Assembly (NCBI GenBank): GCA_034717695.1
Contig: JAYELS010000038.1
Span: 90,407-154,406 of the forward strand
Origin: NAT127 sp034717695
Lineage (GTDB): Bacteria; Pseudomonadota; Gammaproteobacteria; Pseudomonadales; Porticoccaceae
Length of the DNA stretch: 64,000 bases
Direction of reading: 5' to 3'
Shown: one piece after another, positions 57,035 to 64,000 of the stretch
Numbering within the stretch: position 1 is the stretch's first letter
Layout of the letters: each line of letters starts with the position of its first letter
Made by a program: the position numbers and the translations under genes
The notes under the pieces: model-generated
What the model saw: the letters and a program-made list of their open reading frames with translations, nothing else
Databases searched by the model: none
What the model was told of the DNA's origin: nothing

Positions 57035-58438
57035 CTAGTCGCGATCCGCCGCGCGGGGGGCTATGTACTGGAGGCTGGTTTCCGTCAGGTATGACTGGTG
57101 GCCGCAGCCCTTGAGGAGAAAGTTCTGACGCCACAGCCAGCGGTGGAAGTGGCGAATCAGCGCCCCGTCCTGCTCCGGCCCGGCGCGGCGCACCCAGGCA
57201 TCCACGGCTCTATCCGCCTGCTCCCGGGTGGTGACCGCCTCCCCCGTCAGCCGCCGGGCATCCTCCAGGTCCGCCGCCAGCACCGAGGCGCCGTAGCGAT
57301 TCACCCGGTCCAGGTAGCGGGCCATGTCGGCGGCGGCGTCGAGCTGGTAGCGGGCGGTGCCATCGGCGGCGTCGATGGCGCCGATCCAGCGCCGCAGGTG
57401 AGGCGCCGCCACCGGGAAGGCCGTGGGGCTCTCCACCGGCGCCGGCGGATCCTCGGGGCGGATGCCGGCGAATTCCGCCATGCCGGACAGGCCCCAGCGG
57501 CTGGTGGCGATGGTGAATTGCAGGTAGGACAGGTAATCCAGGTCCGGCGTCGGATCGAACATCAGCGGCCACATCAGCATGCTGTTGGTGGCGGCGAAGC
57601 CGGCACTGTGATACTCGATCAGGGCCTTGGAGATGCGGTCCCCCGTGAGGCTCTCGTAGTAATCGCACAGGGCCGAGATATCCCCCAGGGGCTCGGTGGT
57701 GTCCCGCAGGCGCATGCCGGCGAATTCCGCCGCCGGATCCCCCACGTAGGCCACCTCGAAATCGATCAGCCCGGTGAGGCGGTCGCCGTCGTACATGAAC
57801 TGGCCCGCATCGCCGGTGACAAAACCCACCCGCTCCCGCCCCTCGGGGTTGTTGCGCTCCAGCCAGCGGGCGGCAAATTCGACAAAACCCACGGGGTACT
57901 TGAGCTTGTCGCGAACGATATCGATGGACAGCTTGTAGAGGGTAAAGGCCGACTCCCGGGGCGTGGCCCCCACCGGCAGGCCAATGGCGGCGAACTCCCC
58001 GGGGGGGATGGCGTGGAGCTTGACGAGGGCCTCGATGAATTCCTCGCGCACCTTGGCGCGGGCCGCGGGGTCGGCAATGAGTTCGCTGTTGATGCCCCCC
58101 GGGATCTTCTCCATGACGATGGCCAGGGGCTCGTCGATGACCCCGTACACCCGGGGCGCGGGCACCCCGTGGCGCTCCATGATGTCGTGCACCCCGGCCT
58201 CCTGGCGCATGGTCATGGGCCCGGTGTAGGCATCGCCGCGACTGCCCCGCACCAGCACCGTGCGAACCTCGCCAGCCACCGGCACCTCCGCCTCCCAGGC
58301 GGTGCGCCAGCGCATCTGCCGGCAGAAGGTCAGCGGCGCGGCGCCGAAGTGGTTGGCAATCCAGTCGTGGACCACCCTGTCGGCACCCGTCAGGGTGGCG
58401 GTATCCATGCCCAGGCGTTGCACCGTATCGTCGGCCAT
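57035..58438 (-). CDS. Aminoglycoside phosphotransferase-fold protein with altered Brenner motif
   Basis: A 467-residue protein with the APH kinase fold. The catalytic loop, normally HGDxxxxN, reads VTGDAGQFMYDG: the His and the Asn are replaced, although the Asp remains, and the metal Asp is in LTGLIDFEVAYVGDPAAEFA. The C-terminal third holds extra helices. Such proteins often sit with acyl-CoA and fatty-acid genes, and an SDR oxidoreductase follows here. Function unknown; kinase activity is uncertain. Confidence 0.8.
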   Translation of the reverse strand: MADDTVQRLGMDTATLTGADRVVHDWIANHFGAAPLTFCRQMRWRTAWEAEVPVAGEVRTVLVRGSRGDAYTGPMTMRQEAGVHDIMERHGVPAPRVYGVIDEPLAIVMEKIPGGINSELIADPAARAKVREEFIEALVKLHAIPPGEFAAIGLPVGATPRESAFTLYKLSIDIVRDKLKYPVGFVEFAARWLERNNPEGRERVGFVTGDAGQFMYDGDRLTGLIDFEVAYVGDPAAEFAGMRLRDTTEPLGDISALCDYYESLTGDRISKALIEYHSAGFAATNSMLMWPLMFDPTPDLDYLSYLQFTIATSRWGLSGMAEFAGIRPEDPPAPVESPTAFPVAAPHLRRWIGAIDAADGTARYQLDAAADMARYLDRVNRYGASVLAADLEDARRLTGEAVTTREQADRAVDAWVRRAGPEQDGALIRHFHRWLWRQNFLLKGCGHQSYLTETSLQYIAPRAADRD

Positions 58439-58536
58439 TGGCTGCTCCTTTGTCGTATTTATGGTGGAGCGCGCCGTGCCGGCACGCTTTAACGCAGTGT
58501 CTTACAAAACGGCCCGGGACACCAGCGGCCCCGCCC

Positions 58537-59349
58537 TCAGGGGCCGGGGGCGCCGAGCTTGCGCACCTCGGCAAAGGCCGCGGAGTGGCTGGTGATGCCG
58601 CCGTCCACGAACAGCTGCTGGCCGGTGACGAAGCGGGACTCGTCGGAGGCGAGGAACACCGCCGCCGCCGAGACATCGGCGGGCTGGCCGAGGAAGGGCG
58701 TCAGGTGGTTGTCCGCCATGATGGTGCGCAGCGGCTCGGGAAAGGCCTTGGCGGCGGCCTCGGAGAGGATCATGCCGATCACCAGGATATTGGCCCGCAC
58801 CCCCTGCTTGCCGTACTGGGCGGCGATGTTCTGGTTGAGACTGACGAGCCCCGCCTTCGAGGCCGCATAGGCGGTGTAATCGGTGTCCCCCTGGAAATAG
58901 CGGGCCGAGCCCGAGGTGATGATGGAGCCGCCCCCGTGGCGGATCATGTGGGGAATGCAGTGCTTGGCCATCAGCGCCGGCCCCCGCAGGTTGACCCTGA
59001 GGATGCGGTCCCAGAGCGCCGCGTCCATGTTGACCAGATCCCGGTCCCGCTGCATCACCTCCGGGCTGGTGAGGCCGGCGTTGTTGAACAGCACGTCGAT
59101 GCGGCCGTACTCGGCGATGGCGGCGGCCACCATGGCGGCGATGTCGCTCTCGCGCTCGATATCGCCGCTCACCGCTATGGCATCGCCCCCGGCGTTGCGA
59201 ATCGCCACCGCCACCGGCTCGACGGTCTCAAGGCGCCGCCCCGCCACCACCACCTTCGCCCCCTCCCGGGCAAAGGCCCGCGCCGCGTCCGCGCCAATGC
59301 CGGAACCGGCGCCGGTAATCAGCGCCACCTTGTCTGCCAGTCGTTTCAT
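58537..59349 (-). CDS. Short-chain dehydrogenase/reductase
   Basis: A 270-residue classical SDR: KVALITGAGSGIGADAARAFAREGAK, NNAGLTSPEVM, catalytic SGSARYFQGDTDYTAYAASKAGLVSL, and FVTGQQLFVDGGITSHSA. Cofactor probably NAD(H) or NADP(H); substrate unknown. It lies upstream of the phosphotransferase in the same direction and may be co-transcribed with it. Confidence 0.92.
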   Translation of the reverse strand: MKRLADKVALITGAGSGIGADAARAFAREGAKVVVAGRRLETVEPVAVAIRNAGGDAIAVSGDIERESDIAAMVAAAIAEYGRIDVLFNNAGLTSPEVMQRDRDLVNMDAALWDRILRVNLRGPALMAKHCIPHMIRHGGGSIITSGSARYFQGDTDYTAYAASKAGLVSLNQNIAAQYGKQGVRANILVIGMILSEAAAKAFPEPLRTIMADNHLTPFLGQPADVSAAAVFLASDESRFVTGQQLFVDGGITSHSAAFAEVRKLGAPGP

Positions 59350-59391
59350 GGGATGCCCCTGTTATTGGAATAGGGGGCGAGAATACACCAG

Positions 59392-60771
59392 TCAGCCGCC
59401 CTCGCCACTGTCGCCCTCTTCCTCCCCGGCGCGGCGGTACTGGGCCGGATTCAAGCCATGGCGTTTCACCAGCTTGTGGAAGTCGGAGCGGTTGCGGCCC
59501 GCCAGTTCCGCCGCCACCGTCATGTTGCCGTTGGTGGCGGCGAGCAGGCGGGCGAGGTAGTCCCGCTCGAAATCCTTGCGGGCCTCGCTCAGGGAGGCAA
59601 TCCGCAGGGGGGCGTCCCCCGGCAGGGCCTGCTGGGCGAGGGTGGCGGAGATCACCGGCCCGCTGGCGAGGGCGAACAGGCGCTCCATGACGTTTTCGAG
59701 CTGGCGGATATTGCCGGGCCAGTGGTAGCCGAGCAGCAGCCCCAGGGCATCCGGGGCCAGGGTTTTCTCCGCCTTGCCGGTGCGCCGGGCGATCTTGGCG
59801 AGAAAATGCTCCACCAGAAGGGGAATGTCCTCGCGCCGCTCCCGCAGGGGCGGCAGCGCCAGGCTCACCACGTTCAGGCGGTAATAGAGGTCCTCGCGAA
59901 AGCGCTTGTCGGCGATGGCCGCGGGCAGGTCGATGTGGGTGGCGGAGATGATCCGCACGTCGATGGGGATATCCGCCCGGCCCCCCACCGGGCGCAGCAC
60001 GTTCTCCTGCAGCACCCGGAGCAGCTTGGCCTGCAGGGCGTAGGGCATGTCGCCGATCTCGTCGAGCAGCACCGTGCCCCCCTCGGCGGTGCTGAACAGG
60101 CCCTCCCGGTCCTGGTTGGCGCCGGTGAAGGCGCCCTTCACGTAGCCGAACAGTTCGGACTCCAGCAACTCCTGGGGAATGGCGCTGCAGTTGATGGCCA
60201 CGAAGGGCTTGTCGGCCCGGGCGCTCGCGCGATGGATGCTGTCCGCCAGCAGTTCCTTGCCGGTGCCGCTCTCCCCGGTGATGAGGATATTGACGTCGCT
60301 CTCGGCATAGAGACGCGCCTGTTCCAGCAGGCGGTACATGCGCGCGCTGCGGGTCAGCAGGCGGGTCTCCCCGCCGGGGGCGGCGCCGGCCTGCTCCCCC
60401 GGGCGGTGCAGGGCCAGGGCGCTGTTGAGGGTGCTGTGCAGCTCGTCCCTGTCCACCGGCTTGGTGAGGAAGGCGAAGATCCCCTCCCGGGTGGCGTCCA
60501 CCGCGTCGCGGATGGTGCCGTGGGCGGTGAGCATGATCACCGGCAGCACCGGCCAGCGTTCGTGGACCCGGGCGAACAGCGCCATGCCGTCCATGGGTTC
60601 CATGCGCAGGTCGCTGACCAGCACGTGGACGGGGTGCTGCTCCAGCAGCGCCAGGGCCTCGGGCCCGGAGCGGGCGGCCAGGGTGCGAAAGCCAAAGGCC
60701 TTGAGGCGCATGCCGAGCAGCTGCAGCATCCCCGGGTCGTCGTCCACCACCAGGATCAGTGGCTCGCTCAT
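59392..60771 (-). CDS. glrR: Sigma-54 response regulator GlrR (QseF)
   Basis: A 459-residue NtrC-type activator. Receiver: LILVVDDDPGMLQLLGMRLKAFG, phospho-Asp in VSDLRMEPMDGMALF. AAA+ domain: ITGESGTGKELLADSIH (Walker A), sigma-54 contact YVKGAFTGANQDREGLF (GAFTGA), VLLDEIGDMP (Walker B). C-terminal Fis-type HTH: MTVAAELAGRNRSDFHKLVKRHGL. It is last in the glrK-qseG-glrR operon. E. coli GlrR activates glmY and rpoE through sites of the form TGTC-N10-GACA. Confidence 0.95.
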   Translation of the reverse strand: MSEPLILVVDDDPGMLQLLGMRLKAFGFRTLAARSGPEALALLEQHPVHVLVSDLRMEPMDGMALFARVHERWPVLPVIMLTAHGTIRDAVDATREGIFAFLTKPVDRDELHSTLNSALALHRPGEQAGAAPGGETRLLTRSARMYRLLEQARLYAESDVNILITGESGTGKELLADSIHRASARADKPFVAINCSAIPQELLESELFGYVKGAFTGANQDREGLFSTAEGGTVLLDEIGDMPYALQAKLLRVLQENVLRPVGGRADIPIDVRIISATHIDLPAAIADKRFREDLYYRLNVVSLALPPLRERREDIPLLVEHFLAKIARRTGKAEKTLAPDALGLLLGYHWPGNIRQLENVMERLFALASGPVISATLAQQALPGDAPLRIASLSEARKDFERDYLARLLAATNGNMTVAAELAGRNRSDFHKLVKRHGLNPAQYRRAGEEEGDSGEGG

Positions 60772-61250
60772 GGCGCCCTCCGCTCGGGCTTGAGGTTGTC
60801 CATGTCCGCTTCGATGTCGCGGATCCCGTCGATGGTTTCGGCGAGGCGCGCGGCGAGTTCGGCGTTGCGCTCCTCCAGCACCCGGTAGCTGCGGGCCTGA
60901 TCGCGGATCAGCGCCACCAGGGCGCGCTCCCCGGGGCTGAAGTCGGCGCCGTCGCCGAGGGCGCCGAGGGCCTGGCGCAACAGCCCCGGGGTCGCCTCGG
61001 GGTTGCAGCTGGCGAGCAGCAACCGGCTGAACCGCTCGCCGCGGTCGCGGCCCGGGGTGGACAGCTCCATCAGCCGCAGGCGCTGCTCCCCCCGGGGCAG
61101 GGCGCAGAGGCGCTCCCGGGCCAGCAGGTGGTGGTCGGCGTCAAGGGCGGATGCCAGGGCGGGGGTCGCGGCATCCGCCACGGGGCTCGACGGCTGCGAC
61201 TGGCAGCCCGCCAGCAGCAGGCCCGCGAGGGCGATCAACAGGGGTTTCAT
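60768..61250 (-). CDS. qseG: QseG-like lipoprotein
   Basis: A 160-residue lipoprotein (lipobox LLLAGC, cleavage before residue 16) with helical, coiled-coil-like sequence from YRVLEERNAELAARLAETIDGIRDIEADMDNLK. QseG partners with the GlrK/GlrR system in enterobacteria as an outer-membrane-linked regulator. Overlaps glrK and glrR by ATGA-type junctions. Confidence 0.85.
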   Translation of the reverse strand: MKPLLIALAGLLLAGCQSQPSSPVADAATPALASALDADHHLLARERLCALPRGEQRLRLMELSTPGRDRGERFSRLLLASCNPEATPGLLRQALGALGDGADFSPGERALVALIRDQARSYRVLEERNAELAARLAETIDGIRDIEADMDNLKPERRAP

Positions 61251-62689
61251 GGTGTGTCCTCGAGGGGGTGGTAGGGGAATTCGCAACAAAAGCAGGCGCC
61301 CTCGCCCGGGGTGGCCTCCACGGTGATTCGGCCCTCCAGCAGCTTCACCGCCTCGGCGACGATGGCGAGGCCAATGCCGTTGCGGGGGGCGCTGTCGCGG
61401 CGGCCGGTGCGGCCCTTGTAGAAGGGCGTGAAGATGTGGGGCAGTTCGTCCGGGTCGATGCCGGGGCCGCGGTCCGCCACCAGCAGCCGCCAGCGCTCGC
61501 CGTCCAGGTCCCAGGCGACGCGGATTTCGCCGGGGCTGGGGCTGAAGGCAAAGGCGTTGCCGAGCAGGTTCCTGAGAATCATCTCCAGCAGGCGGGCATC
61601 GCAGGGGATGGGCGCCGGGGTGCCGTCGAGGCGCCAGTGGATCACCTTGGCGGGGTCGGCGGCGGCGAGATCGTGGCGGATGGCGTCGACCCGCTGGCGG
61701 ATGTCCACCGGGTCGCGGTGGGTCATCATGCCGTGGCACACGGCGTTGTAGTTGAGCAACTGCTGGATCAGCTCCTGAAGGTTGCGGGCGTTGCCCCGGA
61801 GGATGTCGAGCACCCCCGCCTGTTCCTCCCCGAGGGGCCCGGCCACCCCGTCCCGGAGCAGGTTGCCCGCCTCGATGATGGCCGCCAGGGGGGTTTTCAG
61901 TTCGTGGGTGACATGCTGGATGAAGGCGGTCTTCTGCCGGTCGCTGGCCTGCACCTGCTGGCGCATCCACTCGAGGCTGTTGCCGAGGGCCACCAGGTCC
62001 GCCGGCCCCCTGACGGCGATGGGGGTGTCCCACTGCTGGCGGCCGAGGCCCTTGATGGCCTGGCTCAGGCGCCAGATGGGTCGCGACACCGCGAAGGTGC
62101 CGATGATCATCAAGAGGAAGGTGCCGGGCAGCGCCAACAGGGTGAGCAGCAACAGCTGGTCGACACTGCGGTTGAAGTCCCGCTGGCCCTGGGCAATGGC
62201 CTCCCGCCGATGGCGATCGCTCCGGTCCACCAGGGCCTCGGTGTGGTCCATCAGCTCCCCCACCCGCTGCGAGAGGGTCTCGTCGGTAAGGCCCCCCGCC
62301 GCCAGCAAATCCCCCATTTCCACGGCGCTGGCGGCGATAGCGGAAAGCCGCGCCCGCTCCTCCGCCCCGGGGAGCACCCGGGGCAAGTCCTCCGCCACCA
62401 GGGCGAGGGCGGCGGCCTTTTGGCGGTGGAGCTGGAGAAAGCTGTCGTCCCGCAGCAGCAGGTACTGGCGGGCGGAGCGCACCATGTCCCGGGCGTTCTC
62501 GGCGAGGGCGGCGGTCTGGCCGGTGAGGCGGTCCATGTCCTGGGCCAGCTGGCGCTGGCCGGCGGCCTGCTGTTGCAGGGCGATGACCGCGTAGCTCACC
62601 GCCAGCAGCAGGGGTATGACGGCGAGGACGGTGGCGCCGGCCCATTGCTGCAGCAATGTCAGTCGGCCGAACAGGGATCTGGGTGTCAC
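61247..62689 (-). CDS. glrK: Sensor histidine kinase GlrK (QseE)
   Basis: A 480-residue membrane kinase. Transmembrane helices are near residues 20 and 160, with a periplasmic helical sensor between, then HAMP, HisKA with the histidine in FIQHVTHELKTPLAAIIEAGNLL, and ATPase motifs NLLGNAFAFSP, LVADRGPGIDP and GIGLAIVAEAV. The start is GTG at 62689, with GGGAGG seven bases upstream. It phosphorylates GlrR. Confidence 0.93.
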   Translation of the reverse strand: MTPRSLFGRLTLLQQWAGATVLAVIPLLLAVSYAVIALQQQAAGQRQLAQDMDRLTGQTAALAENARDMVRSARQYLLLRDDSFLQLHRQKAAALALVAEDLPRVLPGAEERARLSAIAASAVEMGDLLAAGGLTDETLSQRVGELMDHTEALVDRSDRHRREAIAQGQRDFNRSVDQLLLLTLLALPGTFLLMIIGTFAVSRPIWRLSQAIKGLGRQQWDTPIAVRGPADLVALGNSLEWMRQQVQASDRQKTAFIQHVTHELKTPLAAIIEAGNLLRDGVAGPLGEEQAGVLDILRGNARNLQELIQQLLNYNAVCHGMMTHRDPVDIRQRVDAIRHDLAAADPAKVIHWRLDGTPAPIPCDARLLEMILRNLLGNAFAFSPSPGEIRVAWDLDGERWRLLVADRGPGIDPDELPHIFTPFYKGRTGRRDSAPRNGIGLAIVAEAVKLLEGRITVEATPGEGACFCCEFPYHPLEDTP

Positions 62690-62736
62690 GGGGGAACCTC
62701 CCGGGAATTCGCGGCCATTGTGCCCAAGGGAACCAC

Positions 62737-62754
62737 TGTTGCAAACAGGCAACA
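62737..62754. promoter_or_regulatory. Candidate GlrR binding site 1
   Basis: TGTTGC-N6-GCAACA, a perfect inverted repeat with TGTT-N10-AACA symmetry, close to the TGTC-N10-GACA sites of E. coli GlrR. It lies about 164 bases upstream of the predicted sigma-54 start site. Confidence 0.65.
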
Positions 62755-62801
62755 AGCTAGGCCAATGAATTGAAAAGGGTTTTTCGAACAGCATGAGAAA
62801 A

Positions 62802-62819
62802 CGTTGCAAATTGGCAACA
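62802..62819. promoter_or_regulatory. Candidate GlrR binding site 2
   Basis: CGTTGC-N6-GCAACA repeats site 1 with a single base difference, 65 bases away centre to centre. Two such sites upstream of a sigma-54 promoter are the usual enhancer layout for NtrC-type activators. Confidence 0.65.
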
Positions 62820-62882
62820 CCAAACCCCTCCCCACCCCACACCAATTTGCCCAACTCATTGAAATACATAGATTTAATCAAT

Positions 62883-62897
62883 TGGCACAGGGTTTGC
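62883..62897 (+). promoter_or_regulatory. Sigma-54 promoter of the EF-hand/barrel genes
   Basis: TGGCAC-AGGGT-TTGC matches the -24/-12 sigma-54 consensus, with GG and GC exactly ten bases apart. The predicted start site is near 62909, leaving a leader of about 57 bases before the EF-hand gene. It is directed away from glrK. Confidence 0.85.
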
Positions 62898-62965
62898 CAT
62901 ATCAGGATTGCCCACGCCATTGGCACGGCGACCCATCGACAACCCAGGCATTCAAGGAGTCAGCG

Positions 62966-63283
62966 ATGAAACCTCTCAACCTTGCCACGGCGCTCGTCAC
63001 CACGACCCTCTGCGCCATCGGCCTCGCCACGGGGGCCCTCGCCTCGGACCCGGCGGGCGGCGCCACCACCGACCCCGTGGAGCGCTACAGGGCGATCTTC
63101 GCCCAGCTGGACACGGACGGCAGCCAGAGCCTTTCAGAGGAGGAGGCGGCATCCGCCGGACTCCAGGGGGAGAGCTTCGCCCGCCTCGACAGCAACGGCG
63201 ATCGCATCCTGGTGCTGGAGGAATTCCTGGCGCTGGCCGCCGAAGCGGAATCCCCCTCCGTCATCCCGACACCTGATACCTGA
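62966..63283 (+). CDS. Exported EF-hand protein
   Basis: A 105-residue protein with a signal peptide (ALVTTTLCAIGLATGALA) and two EF-hand loops: LDTDGSQSLSEEEA, with canonical Ca ligands, and LDSNGDRILVLEEF, slightly divergent. The ATG follows AAGGAG. Its last codons and stop are formed by heptad tandem repeats. Its role, probably Ca-dependent in the periplasm, is unknown; the promoter suggests GlrR control. Confidence 0.85.
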   Translation: MKPLNLATALVTTTLCAIGLATGALASDPAGGATTDPVERYRAIFAQLDTDGSQSLSEEEAASAGLQGESFARLDSNGDRILVLEEFLALAAEAESPSVIPTPDT

Positions 63284-63298
63284 TACCTGATACCTGAC
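63271..63298 (+). repeat. Heptad tandem repeat ACCTGAT type (four units)
   Basis: Three copies of ACCTGAT and one ACCTGAC overlap the 3' end of the EF-hand gene and include its stop codon. It is related to arrays at 22707, 48224 and 48387. Confidence 0.85.
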
Positions 63299-63333
63299 AC
63301 CCCACACCCCAGGATTTCAACAAGGAGAAAATC

Positions 63334-63900
63334 ATGAAAAAGACACTGACCACAGGACTGTCCCTGGCGGTACTCTGCTCCGCCTTCGCCATGGCCCAGG
63401 GGGCCGGCGCCGAGAGCCCCGCCGGGCTCTACCTCGGCGGCAACTACGGCGGCTTCAAGGCCCGGGGCGGCGACTTCGATGACGAGCGCGACCTGATCGA
63501 GGGCGTCGTCGGCTGGCAGCTCAACCCCTACCTCGGCATCGAGGGCAACTACATCGATTTCGGCAAATACGGCAACCGCCTCGCCTCCGCCGAGGTGGAT
63601 GGCTACGGCGCCGCCGTGGTGGGGCAATTTCCCATCAGCGACAGCTTCAGCGTCTACGCCAAGGGGGGCCAGTTCTGGTGGGACGGCGATGTCGAGGTGC
63701 TCGGCGTCAGCCGCAACCAGGATGACGACAGCCTGTTCTACGGCCTCGGCGCCGCCTTCCGCGTCACCGACAACGTCGGCCTCACCGCCGAGTACAAGCG
63801 ATTCGATATCGAGTACGACAGCGCCAAGTACCCGGTGGCGCCCAGCAGCGACGACACCGACCTCGACACCCTGACCGTGGGGGTGCGGGTCAGCTTCTGA
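63334..63900 (+). CDS. OmpA-like outer-membrane beta-barrel protein
   Basis: A 188-residue protein with a signal peptide (MKKTLTTGLSLAVLCSAFAMAQGAGA) and an eight-strand barrel with aromatic girdles: YLGGNYGGFKARGGDFDD, VVGWQLNPYLGIEGNYIDFGKYG, FPISDSFSVYAKGGQFWWDGD and AAFRVTDNVGLTAEYKRFDI, ending in VRVSF. It is probably co-transcribed with the EF-hand gene from the sigma-54 promoter and belongs to the OmpW/OmpA-like small barrels. Confidence 0.88.
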   Translation: MKKTLTTGLSLAVLCSAFAMAQGAGAESPAGLYLGGNYGGFKARGGDFDDERDLIEGVVGWQLNPYLGIEGNYIDFGKYGNRLASAEVDGYGAAVVGQFPISDSFSVYAKGGQFWWDGDVEVLGVSRNQDDDSLFYGLGAAFRVTDNVGLTAEYKRFDIEYDSAKYPVAPSSDDTDLDTLTVGVRVSF

Positions 63901-64000
63901 GCCCGCCGTCGACACCGACTTCCCGCCAAGGGGGAGAGCCAGCCGGCAAGGGCGGTGGCCGGGACCTTAACCAGCCCGACCGCGAATCCGCCCGCGCCGG
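63901..64000. other. Right-edge region, no gene seen
   Basis: The last 100 bases hold no recognisable gene or motif. Confidence 0.5.

Noticed and set aside
54441..57038. 865-codon plus-strand frame spanning DUF2520 and the 467-residue gene
   Set aside because: It overlaps two well-supported genes in another phase and reads as Arg/Pro/Gly-rich low complexity.
62690..62736. Sigma-54 promoter for glrK on the minus strand
   Set aside because: A GG-N10-GC pattern is present, but the -12 half does not match TTGC, and a nearby TGGCCT/TTGC pair has the wrong spacing.

Overview
The window is a GC-rich chromosomal segment from a gammaproteobacterium. The strongest evidence is gene order. The minus-strand run gyrA, pheA, a tyrA-aroA fusion, cmk, rpsA, ihfB, lapA, pyrF sits beside the plus-strand run mtaD, ubiG, mupP, yciK, which matches the layout known from Pseudomonas and relatives. 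The tyrA-aroA fusion is also typical of that side of the class. Species cannot be fixed from the sequence. No rRNA, tRNA, insertion sequence, phage or CRISPR array was recognised, and the window reads as stable chromosome with a few accessory blocks.

Left part (1-7100): a sulfur module (ArsR/BigR-type repressor, two YeeE/YedE membrane proteins, a SulP transporter cut by the window edge), a nitrate-sensing pair nasT-nasS without its structural genes, and a RegB/RegA redox two-component pair. Then (7100-15200) come housekeeping and stress genes: DUF2061 and DUF411 proteins flanking a Fur-box-like site, tadA, a lone Anbu proteasome-like hydrolase, acylphosphatase with a TlpA-like thioredoxin, arsC-wrbA-DUF2069, sppA, a VanX-type dipeptidase and an AraC-type regulator. 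At 15400-22650 a complete propionyl-CoA to succinyl-CoA operon follows: methylmalonyl-CoA mutase, pccB, pccA, meaB, mce.

The most unusual block is 22740-33684, a tight minus-strand operon of six genes with its own likely promoter near 33745-33774. It encodes an acetolactate-synthase-like ThDP enzyme, two half-size citrate-synthase-like proteins that appear to lack the usual catalytic residues, a TonB-dependent receptor, a periplasmic substrate-binding protein, and a 1476-residue membrane hybrid kinase ending in GGDEF and EAL domains. The layout suggests that a small molecule, possibly made or modified by the first enzymes, is imported and sensed to set cyclic di-GMP. I do not recognise this combination as a described system.

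The core block 34000-44450 is followed by mtaD to yciK, the convergent rluB-scpB-scpA-yciO set, and a plus-strand group of small genes (VC0807-like, YciI, a YgiM-like remnant, a cyclophilin, pdxJ, DUF2520, an unrecognised 467-residue protein). After a phosphotransferase and an SDR, the window ends with glrK-qseG-glrR. Divergent from it are an EF-hand protein and an outer-membrane barrel, preceded by an excellent sigma-54 promoter with two inverted repeats that resemble GlrR sites.

Two kinds of small-scale structure recur. Tandem 7-bp repeats with a CTGA core lie at the 3' ends of genes in sense orientation at four places. Start codons overlapping the previous stop are common, including unusual TTGA junctions. 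A 10-N assembly gap lies between ihfB and rpsA, flanked by suspect poly-C/poly-G sequence.
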